Of a stretch of 64,000 nt of DNA, positions 42,727 through 51,525 are shown piece after piece. Both the position numbers and the translations under genes were made by a program. Numbering within the stretch: the first letter of the stretch is position 1; the number at the start of each line of letters is the position of its first letter. A model generated the notes under the pieces. The model worked only from the letters and a program-made list of their open reading frames with translations, was not told where the DNA came from and did no database searches. Location: the NCBI RefSeq assembly GCF_051851555.1, contig NZ_JBPDVH010000006.1:62001-126000 (forward strand). The letters run 5' to 3'. This DNA is from Lonepinella sp051851555. GTDB taxonomy: Bacteria > Pseudomonadota > Gammaproteobacteria > Enterobacterales > Pasteurellaceae.

Positions 42727-44383
42727 TTATTTGATTTCGACTTGTAACGGTTTCGTAATATCGATAGCGGAAATATCATTGCCGCCTTTTAAAGGATGCA
42801 ATTTTTTCATTAAAGCATCATCTCTTTTATCGGCTTTATCTGAAAATAGATCGTAATTTGGATCAAGTTTTGCATTAGAAATGCCGATCCAATTTGCAAT
42901 GCCATTGGTAAAATTTAATGGCGATTTGTAGGCTTTAATGTAAGTCTGTTCCACGTCATCTGACGAAAGTTTGAATAAAGGGATTTCGTAGTGATGGGGT
43001 TCTAGATTAGCATTATTTAACAAAATACTTCCTTTTTCATCTTTTATATGGGAAAGCCCATGATCAGAAAAATAAGTAATAGAAAATTTTCTACCTGTTT
43101 TTATTTCATTTTCAGTGAGTTTAGTATAGACTGACTTTATAAACTCATCTGTTTTCTTAATAGATGAAATATAACAATTCAGATACCAGTAATTTTTATC
43201 TATCTTATTATCATTAAATATTTTTTTGTAATCTGTGAGTCTACCACAAGCCCCAACGTGTGAACCGTATAAGTGTAATACTATAAAACGTTTTTGTTTT
43301 TCCGGTTGGTTAAGCACTTTTTGTAATTCTGGCAATAATAGAAAGTCACTGGTATTTTTATCCGAATATTGTCCATTTTTCAGAAATTTTTGATGATGAC
43401 TTCTTTTTCCAATGGCAGCAATGGGGGTATCATATTTTCCTAACCCACCTTGATTGGATATCCAATAAGTGTCAATCTCTGCTGAGTTGATTAGATCAAC
43501 GAGATTTAAATTATAGTTCTCATCGCCAGTTTCTTTATTTGAATTGGTCAAGATTCTTTTGAGTGAAGGGACAGTATTTAATCCTGCAGGCTCAAATCCA
43601 TCTACAATAACCGCTTTTGAACTGGATATAAATGGCGTATTATTAATTGGATAACCATAAACATAATGATAATCCTTTCTCGCACTTTCTCCTATAATCA
43701 GCACATAATCATCATATTTTGATTTATCTGTTAATGTTGTTTCACCCCATTCATTTTTAATACCAATATTATTTAATCTATCTAATTCAACTTTTACTTT
43801 TTGATATTCCGTATTAGTTACTTTGAAAAAATCAAATACAGGAGTATTAAATAACATTGTAATTGTTAAACAGGACAAAAATAATTTATTTTTATGTAAT
43901 GCAATGTGGAATTTTTGGCTGATATATCTAAAGAGCAAAAGCAATATAGGAATAGCGATCGCATATAAATAACTTTTATAGGAAATACTTAATAAAAATT
44001 CTTTACTTTCTGAAACATCTGTTGCGAATACGGAGGCAATATAAGCATAGGTTGGTTTTCCAAAATTTAATCCAACGGGTGTATATAACGCATAGATAAG
44101 AATAAAGGGGAATAGCACAAAATAAAATATTTTCTTTGAACTATTTAAAATAATAATTAGACAGGATAATAAGATAATATTAAACAATGGCGGTTTGGGA
44201 AATAAACCAGAGCCACGTAACACTAATTTTGAGAGTGTCAATATAATAGTAATTGAAATAAGTGCAAAGATAAATTTTTTCAGATTTTGTAAAGAAAAGC
44301 TAGACTTTAGTTTACGAAATACCGATACTGTTGGCTGTTGGCTGTTGGCTGTTGGCTGTTGGCTGTTGGCTGTTGGTTAGCAT
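42727..44383 (-). CDS. Phosphoethanolamine transferase (EptA/Lpt-like), phase-variable, out of frame here
   Basis: The readable body (504 residues from a TTG at 44241) is an alkaline-phosphatase-superfamily membrane enzyme: several N-terminal membrane segments, then a periplasmic domain with VLIIGESARKDYHYVYGYPI, GLNTVPSLKRILT (likely threonine nucleophile), LHLYGSHVGACG and YFSDHGLSHIKDEKG (metal ligands). It should add phosphoethanolamine to lipooligosaccharide. The natural start is probably the ATG at 44383, with AAGGA 7 bp upstream, followed by six AACAGCC repeats. In this sequence that frame stops at TAA after 23 codons; minus one repeat it reads on into the body (549 residues; E. coli EptA 547). 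metJ lies 20 bp upstream. Confidence 0.8.
44328..44374 (-). repeat. Heptanucleotide tract (AACAGCC)6.7 in the 5' coding region
   Basis: Forty-seven bases contain six perfect AACAGCC units plus AACAG, read on the minus strand, starting 9 bases after the A of the ATG at 44383. Seven is not a multiple of three, so each gain or loss moves the downstream frame. Three units together encode NSQQPTA. Confidence 0.95.
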
Positions 44384-44403
44384 AATTATTTCCTTAATAT
44401 AAA

Positions 44404-44721
44404 TTAATATTCCCATTCATCCGGCTCAATCCCCAATTCACGCATAATTGCTTTGGCGTGTTCTGGGATTTCATTATTGTGATCTTTCAGTAAATCTTCG
44501 TCAGTGGGTAATGGTTGTCCAGTAAAAGCGTGTAGAAAGGCCTCGCACAATAATTCGCTGTTAGTGGCATGACGTAGGTTTTTAATTTGGCGACGAGTGC
44601 GTTCATTGGTTAAAATTTCCAATACTTTAATCGGAATAGATACCGTGATTTTTTTAACTTGCTCGCTTTTTTTACCGTGTTCTGCATAAGGGCTGATGTA
44701 CTTGCCGTTCCAGTTCGCCAT
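44404..44721 (-). CDS. metJ: Methionine repressor MetJ
   Basis: The 105-residue ribbon-helix-helix protein reads WNGKYISPYAEHGKKSEQVK near the start, then KKITVSIPIKVLEILTNERT (DNA-binding strand and helix) and LRHATNSELLCEAFLHAFTG. With S-adenosylmethionine as corepressor it binds met boxes and represses methionine-synthesis genes. Same length as E. coli. No clear AGACGTCT met box was seen just upstream. It is followed on the same strand by the phase-variable transferase. Confidence 0.97.
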   Translation of the reverse strand: MANWNGKYISPYAEHGKKSEQVKKITVSIPIKVLEILTNERTRRQIKNLRHATNSELLCEAFLHAFTGQPLPTDEDLLKDHNNEIPEHAKAIMRELGIEPDEWEY

Positions 44722-44787
44722 AATCTGTCCTATATTCCTTTAGAAATTAAGGGTATTTTAATCAAAAAGTCAGGGAATAACAATCTA

Positions 44788-45600
44788 CTATTTTTTCTGA
44801 CACTTCGGGCAGAAGAAACTATTTCGCTGCCCAATCACTAAACTGTCAATTTTTGCACCGCAGTTTGGACAGTTTTTCCCCGCCTTGCCATAAATTTGAA
44901 GTTCTTGAGCAAAATAACCGGGTTTGCCATCAGGTTGCAGAAAGTCTTTTAGCGTGGTACCACCTTGTTCAATGGCACGTAGTAGCTCTTTTTTAATGGT
45001 CGTCACTAGCAATTCGGCTTGTTTTTTTGTAATTGTGCTAGCTAATTTTTGCGGATGAAGTCCACATTGAAATAACACTTCGTTGGCATAAATATTGCCA
45101 ACGCCGACCACAACCGCATTATCCATCAGAAAGATTTTAAGTGCGGTGGATTTTTTGCGAGATTTTTTAAACAAATAATCGGCAGTAAATTGATCGGAAA
45201 GCGGTTCAGGCCCGAGTTTCATAAAAAGATAAAACTCATCTAAATTATCCGTCCAAAGCCATGCCCCAAAACGACGTGGATCGTTATAACGCATAATTTT
45301 GCCGTTGTTTATCACCATATCCAGATGATCGTGTTTTTCTATCGGATCATTTTTTTGCACAATACGAACTGATCCTGACATACCTAAATGCCCAATAATA
45401 AAGCCTTTTTCCGTGTGAATAATTAGGTATTTAGCACGGCGTGAAAGTGCGGTGATTTTTACTTGAGAAAGTTGACCGAGTTCAGGCGAAATTGGCCAGC
45501 GTAATTTGGGTTGGCGAACAATGATTTTTTCAATAGTAAAACCAGTCAGGTAAGGAGCAATACCATTTTTAGCGGTTTCCACTTCGGGTAATTCGGGCAT
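44788..45600 (-). CDS. mutM: Formamidopyrimidine-DNA glycosylase
   Basis: The 270-residue enzyme removes 8-oxoguanine and formamidopyrimidines. Catalytic Pro2 and Glu3 are in MPELPEVETAKNGI, Lys58 lies in SRRAKYLIIH, and the C-terminal zinc finger is CPNCGAKIDSLVIGQRN with CPKC. The helix-two-turn-helix region (FLMDNAVVVGVGNIYANEVL) is intact. It lies downstream of rpmB-rpmG on the same strand, separated by a long inverted repeat. Confidence 0.97.
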   Translation of the reverse strand: MPELPEVETAKNGIAPYLTGFTIEKIIVRQPKLRWPISPELGQLSQVKITALSRRAKYLIIHTEKGFIIGHLGMSGSVRIVQKNDPIEKHDHLDMVINNGKIMRYNDPRRFGAWLWTDNLDEFYLFMKLGPEPLSDQFTADYLFKKSRKKSTALKIFLMDNAVVVGVGNIYANEVLFQCGLHPQKLASTITKKQAELLVTTIKKELLRAIEQGGTTLKDFLQPDGKPGYFAQELQIYGKAGKNCPNCGAKIDSLVIGQRNSFFCPKCQKK

Positions 45601-45614
45601 ATTGTTTTCCTTTT

Positions 45615-45723
45615 ACCCTCACCCTAGCCCTCTCCCAAAGGGAGAGGGGACAATTTTAGATGAACAAAAATAAAATTCTTTAAACTATTCCCTCTCCCTT
45701 TGGGAGAGGGCTAGGGTGAGGGT
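45615..45723. repeat. 36-bp near-perfect inverted repeat between mutM and rpmG
   Basis: The arms 45615-45650 (ACCCTCACCCTAGCCCTCTC then CCAAAGGGAGAGGGGA) and 45688-45723 match with one mismatch, enclosing 37 bases. Each arm also contains its own hairpin (CCCTCTCCC/GGGAGAGGG). It is GC-rich compared with its surroundings. It looks like an intergenic palindromic element seen in many bacterial genomes. Confidence 0.85.
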
Positions 45724-45736
45724 GTGAGGGTTATAA

Positions 45737-45761
45737 AAAAACCCGAACAAGTCGGGTTTTT
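45737..45761 (-). terminator. Terminator of rpmB-rpmG
   Basis: AAAAACCCGA (45737-45746) and TCGGGTTTTT (45752-45761) form a 10-bp stem with a 5-base loop just past the rpmG stop on the minus strand. Confidence 0.85.
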
Positions 45762-45779
45762 GATTCTGTAAAAACGAAA

Positions 45780-45950
45780 TTATTTGATTTTCGCTTCTTT
45801 ATAAACAACGTGTTTACGCACCACTGGATCAAATTTTTTGATTTCCATTTTTTCAGGCATATTACGTTTGTTTTTTGTTGTTGTGTAGAAATGACCAGTT
45901 TCAGCGGTTGAAACTAATTTAATTTTCTCACGAGCACCTTTAGCTGCCAT
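45780..45950 (-). CDS. rpmG: 50S ribosomal protein L33
   Basis: A 56-residue protein, MAAKGAREKIKLVSTAETGH and ending VVYKEAKIK, which is L33 of the zinc-free (C-) type. L33 sits near the E site of the 50S subunit. The start lies 11 bp after the rpmB stop, the usual rpmB-rpmG pair. The stop is at 45780-45782. Confidence 0.97.
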   Translation of the reverse strand: MAAKGAREKIKLVSTAETGHFYTTTKNKRNMPEKMEIKKFDPVVRKHVVYKEAKIK

Positions 45951-45961
45951 GTTTTAGCTCC

Positions 45962-46198
45962 TTAGATTTTCTCGCCACGAGCACGGATTTCAGCTAATAC
46001 TGCATCAATGCCTTTTTTATCAATAATACGCATACCTTTCGCTGTTAAGCGTAAAGTCACGAAACGGTTTTCACTCTCAACCCAAAAACGGTGAGTGTGT
46101 AAGTTTGGTAGAAAACGACGACGAGTCGCATTCAATGCGTGCGAGCGGTTGTTACCAACGGCTGGACGCTTGCCTGTTACTTGACAGACTCTAGACAT
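45962..46198 (-). CDS. rpmB: 50S ribosomal protein L28
   Basis: The 78-residue product, [20 protein letters not shown] and ending EIRARGEKI, equals E. coli L28 in length. A longer frame opens at 46255, but the [10 protein letters not shown] start and the TGGAG site before it decide for 46198. L28 is needed for assembly of the 50S subunit. First gene of rpmB-rpmG. Confidence 0.97.
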
Positions 46199-46412
46199 AA
46201 TAAAACTCCAATAATTAAATATAAGCTCGAGCTTACGGTTCGGATACAATTTCAAGGAAAGCCTTGATAGCTACCTCGTCAGGTCGCTCGTTACCGACCC
46301 GCTTACTATATTAAAGGCTGTGAATTATACTCACATAATTCGACTTTCTCAAGGAAAAAATACATTTTCTGTAAAAAAGACGTAAGATTTTGCCCTCATG
46401 GCAGACATGATC

Positions 46413-47075
46413 CTATAAAATGCACTTTTCTGCAAAGGAAAAATAGCCGCCTTTGCCAATAATAAAATGATCCAACACTTGAATATCCATTAATTTGGCG
46501 GCTTGTTGAATTTCTGCGGTAATTAATCGATCGGAATGGCTCGGTTCTGCCAAACCTGATGGGTGATTATGTGCCAAAATAAGGGCCGCAGCATTGCAAT
46601 ATAAGGCGGTTTTAATGATTTCTCGGGGATGAATACTGGCGGATCGGACGCTACCGAAAAACATGTCTTCTTGTTTGATTAAGCGATGTTGCCCATCAAG
46701 AAAAAGGACTAAAAAAACTTCTCGTTCATATTGTTCCATTTCCGCTTGTAAATAGAGGCGAACGGTTTCAGACTCGTTGAACGTATGGGAAAATTGCATT
46801 TCCTGCAATAAATAGCGTTTGGTCATTTCGGTGCAGGCTTGTAGTTGGATAAATTGGGTAATGCCAATGCCTTTGAATGCACAAAATTGTTGTTGAGAGG
46901 CAGAAATGAGGCCTCGTAATGATCCAAAATGTTGAATTACCGCATGGGAAAGTTGTGTAACGGGGCAACCTTTGATACCCGTGCGTAAAAAAATCGCCAA
47001 CAATTCTGCGTCGCTTAAAGCGGTTGCGCCAAATTGGAGTAATTTTTCTCGAGGCATTAAAACAGCGTTTTCCAT
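46413..47075 (-). CDS. radC: RadC-family JAB domain protein
   Basis: The 220-residue protein has an N-terminal helix-hairpin-helix part (LRTGIKGCPVTQLSHAVI, FCAFKGIGITQFIQLQACTE) and a C-terminal JAB/MPN domain with HNHPSGLAEPSHSD, the metal-binding motif. Despite its name a role in repair is not established. Its position upstream of rpmB-rpmG is common in gammaproteobacteria. It ends about 215 bp before the rpmB start. Confidence 0.93.
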   Translation of the reverse strand: MENAVLMPREKLLQFGATALSDAELLAIFLRTGIKGCPVTQLSHAVIQHFGSLRGLISASQQQFCAFKGIGITQFIQLQACTEMTKRYLLQEMQFSHTFNESETVRLYLQAEMEQYEREVFLVLFLDGQHRLIKQEDMFFGSVRSASIHPREIIKTALYCNAAALILAHNHPSGLAEPSHSDRLITAEIQQAAKLMDIQVLDHFIIGKGGYFSFAEKCIL

Positions 47076-47240
47076 TTATCATTCCTAAAAATGGGGTTTA
47101 TTTGCACCGCACTTTGCAATTATTTTGATGAGAAAGCGAGAAATTTTGTTCAATTTTGGAATGCAGATCACAAAATACAGTTTTTTATTTGCGGAAATTG
47201 AAGTAGAATGGGCGTCTAATGATGTGAAAGGGGACTAACA

Positions 47241-48443
47241 ATGACAACATTGCAAAATAAACGTATTGTAATGGGAATAACAGGCGGTATTGCTGCTTAT
47301 AAAACCATTGAATTGATTCGTTTATTGCGTAAAGTTGGGGCCGAAGTCAGAGTGGTTCTTACGCCAGCAGCCGCAGAATTTGTTACCCCGCTAACTTTGC
47401 AAGCCATTTCTGGTAATCCTGTGTCGCAATCGTTACTGGATCCGCAAGCCGAATTAGCCATGGGGCATATTGAATTAGCCAAATGGGCGGAACTAGTTGT
47501 GATTGTTCCTGCCAGTGCGGATTTTATCGCTCGACTGAATGTGGGCATGGCCAATGATTTGCTTGCTACCCTTTGTTTAGCCACATCCGCCCCGATTTTA
47601 TTGGCGCCCGCCATGAATCAGCGTATGTATGCGCAATCTGTCACTCAACAAAATATTCACGCTTTACGCCAACGTGGTATGCAGTTTATTGGCCCCAATG
47701 CGGGCGAACAGGCTTGTGGCGATGTGGGCTATGGACGGATGTCGGAACCCCATGAAATTTTCACGGCGATTGAAAACCATTTTACTGTTTCGCAAGATTT
47801 AGTCGGGTTGAATGTGGTGATTACTGCAGGCCCAACCCAAGAGGCCATTGATCCCGTGCGTTATATTAGTAATCACAGCTCAGGCAAAATGGGCTTTGCA
47901 TTGGCCGAGTCCTTTGTTCAACGAGGGGCCAATGTCACGTTAATTAGTGGTCCTGTGAATCTGCCAACGCCCGCCAAGGTGAAACGCCTTGATGTGCTGT
48001 CTGCTCAACAAATGTGGCAAGTCGCCCTTGAAAGTGCGGTGAAAAATCACCTTTTTATTGCTTGCGCTGCAGTGGCGGATTATCGTGTTGCTGAGATTGC
48101 TGAACAGAAGATTAAAAAGTCTGGCGATGAAATGCAACTTCGCTTAATTAAAAATCCAGATATTGTGTCGGATGTGGGGCATTTAACCGAACATCGCCCG
48201 TTTACCGTGGGGTTTGCGGCGGAAACGCAGCAAGTCGCCCAGTATGCACAGGATAAATTAGTGCGTAAAAAATTAGATATGATTTGTGCCAATGATGTGT
48301 CAAACGGACAAGTTTTTGGTCAAGATAACAATGCGTTAACCTTGTATTGGGCCACGGGTTCCATCGCCTTGCCAGAAACGAGTAAAGCGCAATTAGCACA
48401 ACAAGTCGTCAACAAAATCATTGAGAGATACCATGCAAAATAA
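47241..48443 (+). CDS. coaBC: Bifunctional phosphopantothenoylcysteine decarboxylase / phosphopantothenate-cysteine ligase
   Basis: The 400-residue protein catalyses two successive steps of coenzyme A synthesis. The N-terminal flavoprotein CoaC domain shows MGITGGIAAYKTIELIRLLR, APAMNQRMY and the cysteine of EQACGDVGYGRMSEP. The CoaB domain shows ITAGPTQEAIDPVRYISNHS and AAVADYRV. It is followed by dut, which overlaps it by 11 bp. It is divergent from radC, the usual order. Confidence 0.97.
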   Translation: MTTLQNKRIVMGITGGIAAYKTIELIRLLRKVGAEVRVVLTPAAAEFVTPLTLQAISGNPVSQSLLDPQAELAMGHIELAKWAELVVIVPASADFIARLNVGMANDLLATLCLATSAPILLAPAMNQRMYAQSVTQQNIHALRQRGMQFIGPNAGEQACGDVGYGRMSEPHEIFTAIENHFTVSQDLVGLNVVITAGPTQEAIDPVRYISNHSSGKMGFALAESFVQRGANVTLISGPVNLPTPAKVKRLDVLSAQQMWQVALESAVKNHLFIACAAVADYRVAEIAEQKIKKSGDEMQLRLIKNPDIVSDVGHLTEHRPFTVGFAAETQQVAQYAQDKLVRKKLDMICANDVSNGQVFGQDNNALTLYWATGSIALPETSKAQLAQQVVNKIIERYHAK

Positions 48444-48897
48444 GAAAAAAATTGATGTAAAAATTTTAGACAGCCGAATTGGCCAAGATTTTCCATTACC
48501 CACCTATGCCACTTCGGGATCTGCGGGTTTAGATTTACGTGCGTTGTTAGAACAAAGCATCGAAATTCAACCGGGTGAAACCAAACTGATTCCAACAGGT
48601 TTGTCCATTTATATTGCCGATCCAAATTTAGCCGCAGTGATTTTGCCACGTTCTGGCTTAGGCCATAAACATGGGATTGTCTTGGGTAATTTAGTCGGTT
48701 TGATCGACAGCGATTATCAAGGGCCGTTAATGGTTTCCATGTGGAATCGAGGCGATCAACCGTTTAAAATTGAAGTGGGTGATCGCATTGCGCAACTCGT
48801 GTTTGTGCCAGTGGTGCAAGCGGAATTTAATCTTGTAGAAGACTTCATTCAAACTGACCGAGGCCTAGGTGGTTTTGGACATTCAGGTAAGCAATAA
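48433..48897 (+). CDS. dut: Deoxyuridine 5'-triphosphate nucleotidohydrolase
   Basis: dUTPase hydrolyses dUTP to dUMP and keeps uracil out of DNA. From the ATG at 48433 the protein has 154 residues; a TTG at 48421 is also in frame but less likely. Motifs of the trimeric family: SAGLDLRA (motif 1), PRSGLG (2), GLIDSDYQGPL (3), GDRIAQLV (4) and GLGGFGHSG (5, C-terminal). The start lies inside the end of coaBC and the stop overlaps slmA, so translation is coupled. Confidence 0.97.
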   Translation: MQNKKKIDVKILDSRIGQDFPLPTYATSGSAGLDLRALLEQSIEIQPGETKLIPTGLSIYIADPNLAAVILPRSGLGHKHGIVLGNLVGLIDSDYQGPLMVSMWNRGDQPFKIEVGDRIAQLVFVPVVQAEFNLVEDFIQTDRGLGGFGHSGKQ

Positions 48898-49550
48898 TGG
48901 TAGAACAGTTGGAAATTGCCGATCTTGAACCCGTTGTGGTGGAGCAATCGGCACCCAAAATTGAAAAACGCAGCGTTAAAGAGCGGCGCCAACAAGTATT
49001 AGCGGTGTTGGCCAGCATGTTACATTCTGAACGAGGCATGGAACGCATGACCACAGCACGCCTTGCAGAGGCGGTGGGCGTGTCGGAGGCTGCATTATAT
49101 CGTTATTTTCCGAGTAAAACGAAAATGTTCGAGGCGTTGATTGAGAACATTGAACAGAATTTATTTATCCGTATTTCGCAATCCACTAAATTGGAAACGA
49201 ACACGCTGAATCGTGTGCGTGATATTTTACAGATGATCTTAGATTTTGCGCGTAAAAATCCTGGTATGACACGCGTGTTAACTGGTCATGCACTGATGTT
49301 TGAAGATGCCCAATTACAGGCGCGTGTTGCACAATTTTTTGACCGTCTTGAATTGCAATTTGTGAATATTTTACAAATGCGGAAATTGCGCGAGGGGCGT
49401 GTTTTTGCGGTAGATGAACGTACTATCGCAAGCTATTTAGTGACCTTTTGCGAGGGGCAATTTATGCGTTATGTACGGACCAATTTTCGCCGTAGCGTCA
49501 ATCAAAGTTTTGAACAGCAATGGCAATTAATCGAGCCATTATTCGCTTAG
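48897..49550 (+). CDS. slmA: Nucleoid occlusion factor SlmA
   Basis: The 217-residue TetR-family protein has a helix-turn-helix at about residues 52-72 (TTARLAEAVGVSEAALYRYF) preceded by RQQVLAVLASMLHSERGMER. SlmA binds sites in the chromosome and blocks FtsZ ring assembly over the nucleoid. The ATG overlaps the dut stop. The coaBC-dut-slmA order is as in E. coli. Confidence 0.96.
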   Translation: MVEQLEIADLEPVVVEQSAPKIEKRSVKERRQQVLAVLASMLHSERGMERMTTARLAEAVGVSEAALYRYFPSKTKMFEALIENIEQNLFIRISQSTKLETNTLNRVRDILQMILDFARKNPGMTRVLTGHALMFEDAQLQARVAQFFDRLELQFVNILQMRKLREGRVFAVDERTIASYLVTFCEGQFMRYVRTNFRRSVNQSFEQQWQLIEPLFA

Positions 49551-49559
49551 GATATTGGC

Positions 49560-49778
49560 ATGATTATTCCTTGGCAAGAGATTGAAGAAGACACGCTGAT
49601 TAATCTCGTCGAAAGTTTTATTTTGCGAGAAGGCACTGATTACGGGATTGAAGAATTATCGCTCGCACAAAAAACAGAAAATTTACTCGATCAAATTCGA
49701 CAAGAAAAAGTGGTCATTGTTTGGTCAGAGTTACATGAAACCATTGATATTAAAAATAAAAAGGATTTTCTGCGTTAG
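49560..49778 (+). CDS. yheU: YheU/UPF0270 family protein
   Basis: The 72-residue protein begins MIIPWQEIEEDTLINLVESF and continues ILREGTDYG, the UPF0270 signature. It is small, acidic and cytoplasmic. The function is not known. It starts 9 bp after slmA and precedes crp. Confidence 0.88.
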   Translation: MIIPWQEIEEDTLINLVESFILREGTDYGIEELSLAQKTENLLDQIRQEKVVIVWSELHETIDIKNKKDFLR

Positions 49779-49848
49779 GTTTGTTTATCTCAAGGCACGG
49801 CAGGGGAGATAGCAAAGCCTAGCAGCGATTAGGACAAAGAGGTTATTT

Positions 49849-50526
49849 ATGTCAGAACAAGTAGTACAGCAAGTTGAACCCCAACAAGAAAAGAAAATTA
49901 CTCACCGCATGGATCCCACCATTGAGTGGTTTGTTTCCCATTGCCATATTCATAAATACACCATGAAAACCACCATGATTCATGCGGGAGAAAAAGCCGA
50001 AACCTTATACTATTTAATCCGAGGTTCAGCCTCTGTATCAACCAAAGACGAAGACGGCAAAGAAATGTTGTTGACCTATTTAAGCTCAGGGGATTTTTTT
50101 GGCGAGGCGGGATTATTTAAAGAAGATGAAGTACGCTCTGCTTGGATCCGTGCTAAAACGACGTGTGAAGTGGCGGAAATTTCCTATAAAAAATTCCGTC
50201 AGTTGGTGCAAGTTAACCCTGAAGTGTTGATGATTTTGGCAGGACAAATTGCCAAACGTTTAAGAACCACCTCACAACAAGTGAAAAATTTAGCGTTTTT
50301 AGACGTTACGGGTCGCATTGCACAAACCCTGTTAAATCTTGCCAAAATGCCGGAGGCTATGACGCACCCCGAGGGCATGCAAATTAAAATTACCCGCCAA
50401 GAAATCGGCCAAATGGTCGGTTGTTCAAGGGAAACCGTAGGGCGGATTTTGAAAATGTTAGAAGATGAGCATTTGATTAGTGCGCATGGTAAAACCATCG
50501 TGGTGTATGGTGAACACATACAGTGA
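49849..50526 (+). CDS. crp: Cyclic-AMP receptor protein
   Basis: The 225-residue global regulator is 15 residues longer at the N-terminus than E. coli CRP (210). The cAMP pocket shows GDFFGEAGLF and RSAWIRAKTTCEV; the helix-turn-helix is ITRQEIGQMVGCSRETVGRI. The DNA-reading residues (R, E, R of the CSRETVGR helix) are the same as in E. coli, fitting the TGTGATCTAGATCACA-type sites found here. CRP also promotes competence in Haemophilus. A small terminator follows. Confidence 0.97.
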   Translation: MSEQVVQQVEPQQEKKITHRMDPTIEWFVSHCHIHKYTMKTTMIHAGEKAETLYYLIRGSASVSTKDEDGKEMLLTYLSSGDFFGEAGLFKEDEVRSAWIRAKTTCEVAEISYKKFRQLVQVNPEVLMILAGQIAKRLRTTSQQVKNLAFLDVTGRIAQTLLNLAKMPEAMTHPEGMQIKITRQEIGQMVGCSRETVGRILKMLEDEHLISAHGKTIVVYGEHIQ

Positions 50527-50544
50527 TTTAAGATAGCTTAGAAG

Positions 50545-50570
50545 TGCGGTGTTTTTCACCGCATTTTTTT
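50545..50570 (+). terminator. Terminator of crp
   Basis: TGCGGTG (50545-50551) and CACCGCA (50557-50563) with a TTTTT loop, followed by seven T residues. The left arm extends into an uptake signal (GAAGTGCGGT). Confidence 0.82.
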
Positions 50571-50629
50571 ATAGATCATCGGCTAAAATCTGATATATTA
50601 ACTCAAGTATTTTAATTGAGGATCTTCAC

Positions 50630-51385
50630 ATGAAAAAAGACGAAGTTGGACATAATTTTTTAGCTCGTTTAGGTAAAACCCGCTTACGCCCAGGTGGCAA
50701 AAAAGCTACCGATTGGTTGATTGCCAATGGCGATTTTGATGCGAATAAAAAAGTGCTTGAAGTGGCTTGTAATATGGGGACCACCGCTATTGGATTGGCC
50801 AAACAATTTGGTTGCCAAATTGAGGGCGTGGATTTAGACGAAGTGGCCTTGGAAAAAGCTCAAAAGAATATTGAGGCCAATGGCTTACAGGATAAAATCC
50901 ACGTGCAACGTGCCAATGCCATGAAGTTACCTTTTGAAGATAATACCTTTGATATTGTGATTAACGAGGCCATGCTCACCATGTTGCCGGTGCAAGCGAA
51001 AATGAAAGCGGTAGAAGAATATTTTCGTGTGCTTAAGCCGAATGGATTTTTATTAACCCATGATGTCATGCTGACGACTACCGAGGCCGAACCTGTTATT
51101 AAGCAGTTGCGAGAGGCGATTAATATTACTGTCACACCACTGACCCGTGAGGATTGGACGCAATTATTTAAAGACAGCGGTTTCCGCAATGTGGACAGTT
51201 TCCATGGTGACATGAGTTTGTTATCCCCGAAAGGCATGATTCATGATGAGGGCTTATTGGGGGCATTACGCATTGTGTCGAATGCCATGAAGTCAGAAAA
51301 TCGGGAAACCTTTAAAAAAATGTTCAAAGTGTTTAACGATCCAGAAAAGAAACTGAATTTTATTGCGGTATGTAGCCAAAAATAA
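50630..51385 (+). CDS. Class I SAM-dependent methyltransferase
   Basis: The 251-residue protein has a Rossmann-like methyltransferase fold: motif I VLEVACNMGTTAIGLA (about 42-57), acidic GVDLDEVALEKA (65-76) and FDIVINEAMLTMLP (about 108-121). It resembles small-molecule (ubiquinone/arsenite-type) methyltransferases, but no substrate can be assigned. It is a single gene between crp and a Kef-type gene, with a terminator after it. Confidence 0.82.
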   Translation: MKKDEVGHNFLARLGKTRLRPGGKKATDWLIANGDFDANKKVLEVACNMGTTAIGLAKQFGCQIEGVDLDEVALEKAQKNIEANGLQDKIHVQRANAMKLPFEDNTFDIVINEAMLTMLPVQAKMKAVEEYFRVLKPNGFLLTHDVMLTTTEAEPVIKQLREAINITVTPLTREDWTQLFKDSGFRNVDSFHGDMSLLSPKGMIHDEGLLGALRIVSNAMKSENRETFKKMFKVFNDPEKKLNFIAVCSQK

Positions 51386-51417
51386 ACCGATTTTCGGCAA
51401 AAATGCCAAAAAGATCG

Positions 51418-51448
51418 AAAAGTGCGGTGAATTTCACCGCACTTTTTT
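51418..51448 (+). terminator. Inverted uptake-signal pair, terminator of the methyltransferase gene
   Basis: AAAAGTGCGGTGA (51418-51430) and TCACCGCACTTTT (51434-51446) form a 13-bp stem with a 3-base loop, followed by TT. Both arms are uptake signals. Confidence 0.85.
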
Positions 51449-51474
51449 GTATGATAGTCCGTAGTGATGTTAAG

Positions 51475-51501
51475 CGAGCGCTATTATGCTCGGTTTTTTT
51501 T
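51475..51501 (+). terminator. Short hairpin with T8 run just before the Kef-type gene
   Basis: CGAGC (51475-51479) and GCTCG (51488-51492) with an 8-base loop, then G and eight T residues. The stem has only five pairs. It lies 25 bp before the likely start codon. Confidence 0.45.
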
Positions 51502-51525
51502 ATATGATTGATGATGGGGGAAATG

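Noticed and set aside
42727..44241. Phosphoethanolamine transferase starting at TTG 44241 as the intact gene
   Set aside because: That start cuts the first membrane helix and has no ribosome-binding site; the ATG with AAGGA and the heptamer tract upstream explain the gene better.
7122..51446. Uptake-signal sequences as individual functional features
   Set aside because: About 25-30 AAGTGCGGT-type copies are scattered in genes and gaps. They mark the family and the DNA-uptake bias, and only the inverted pairs were listed as terminators.
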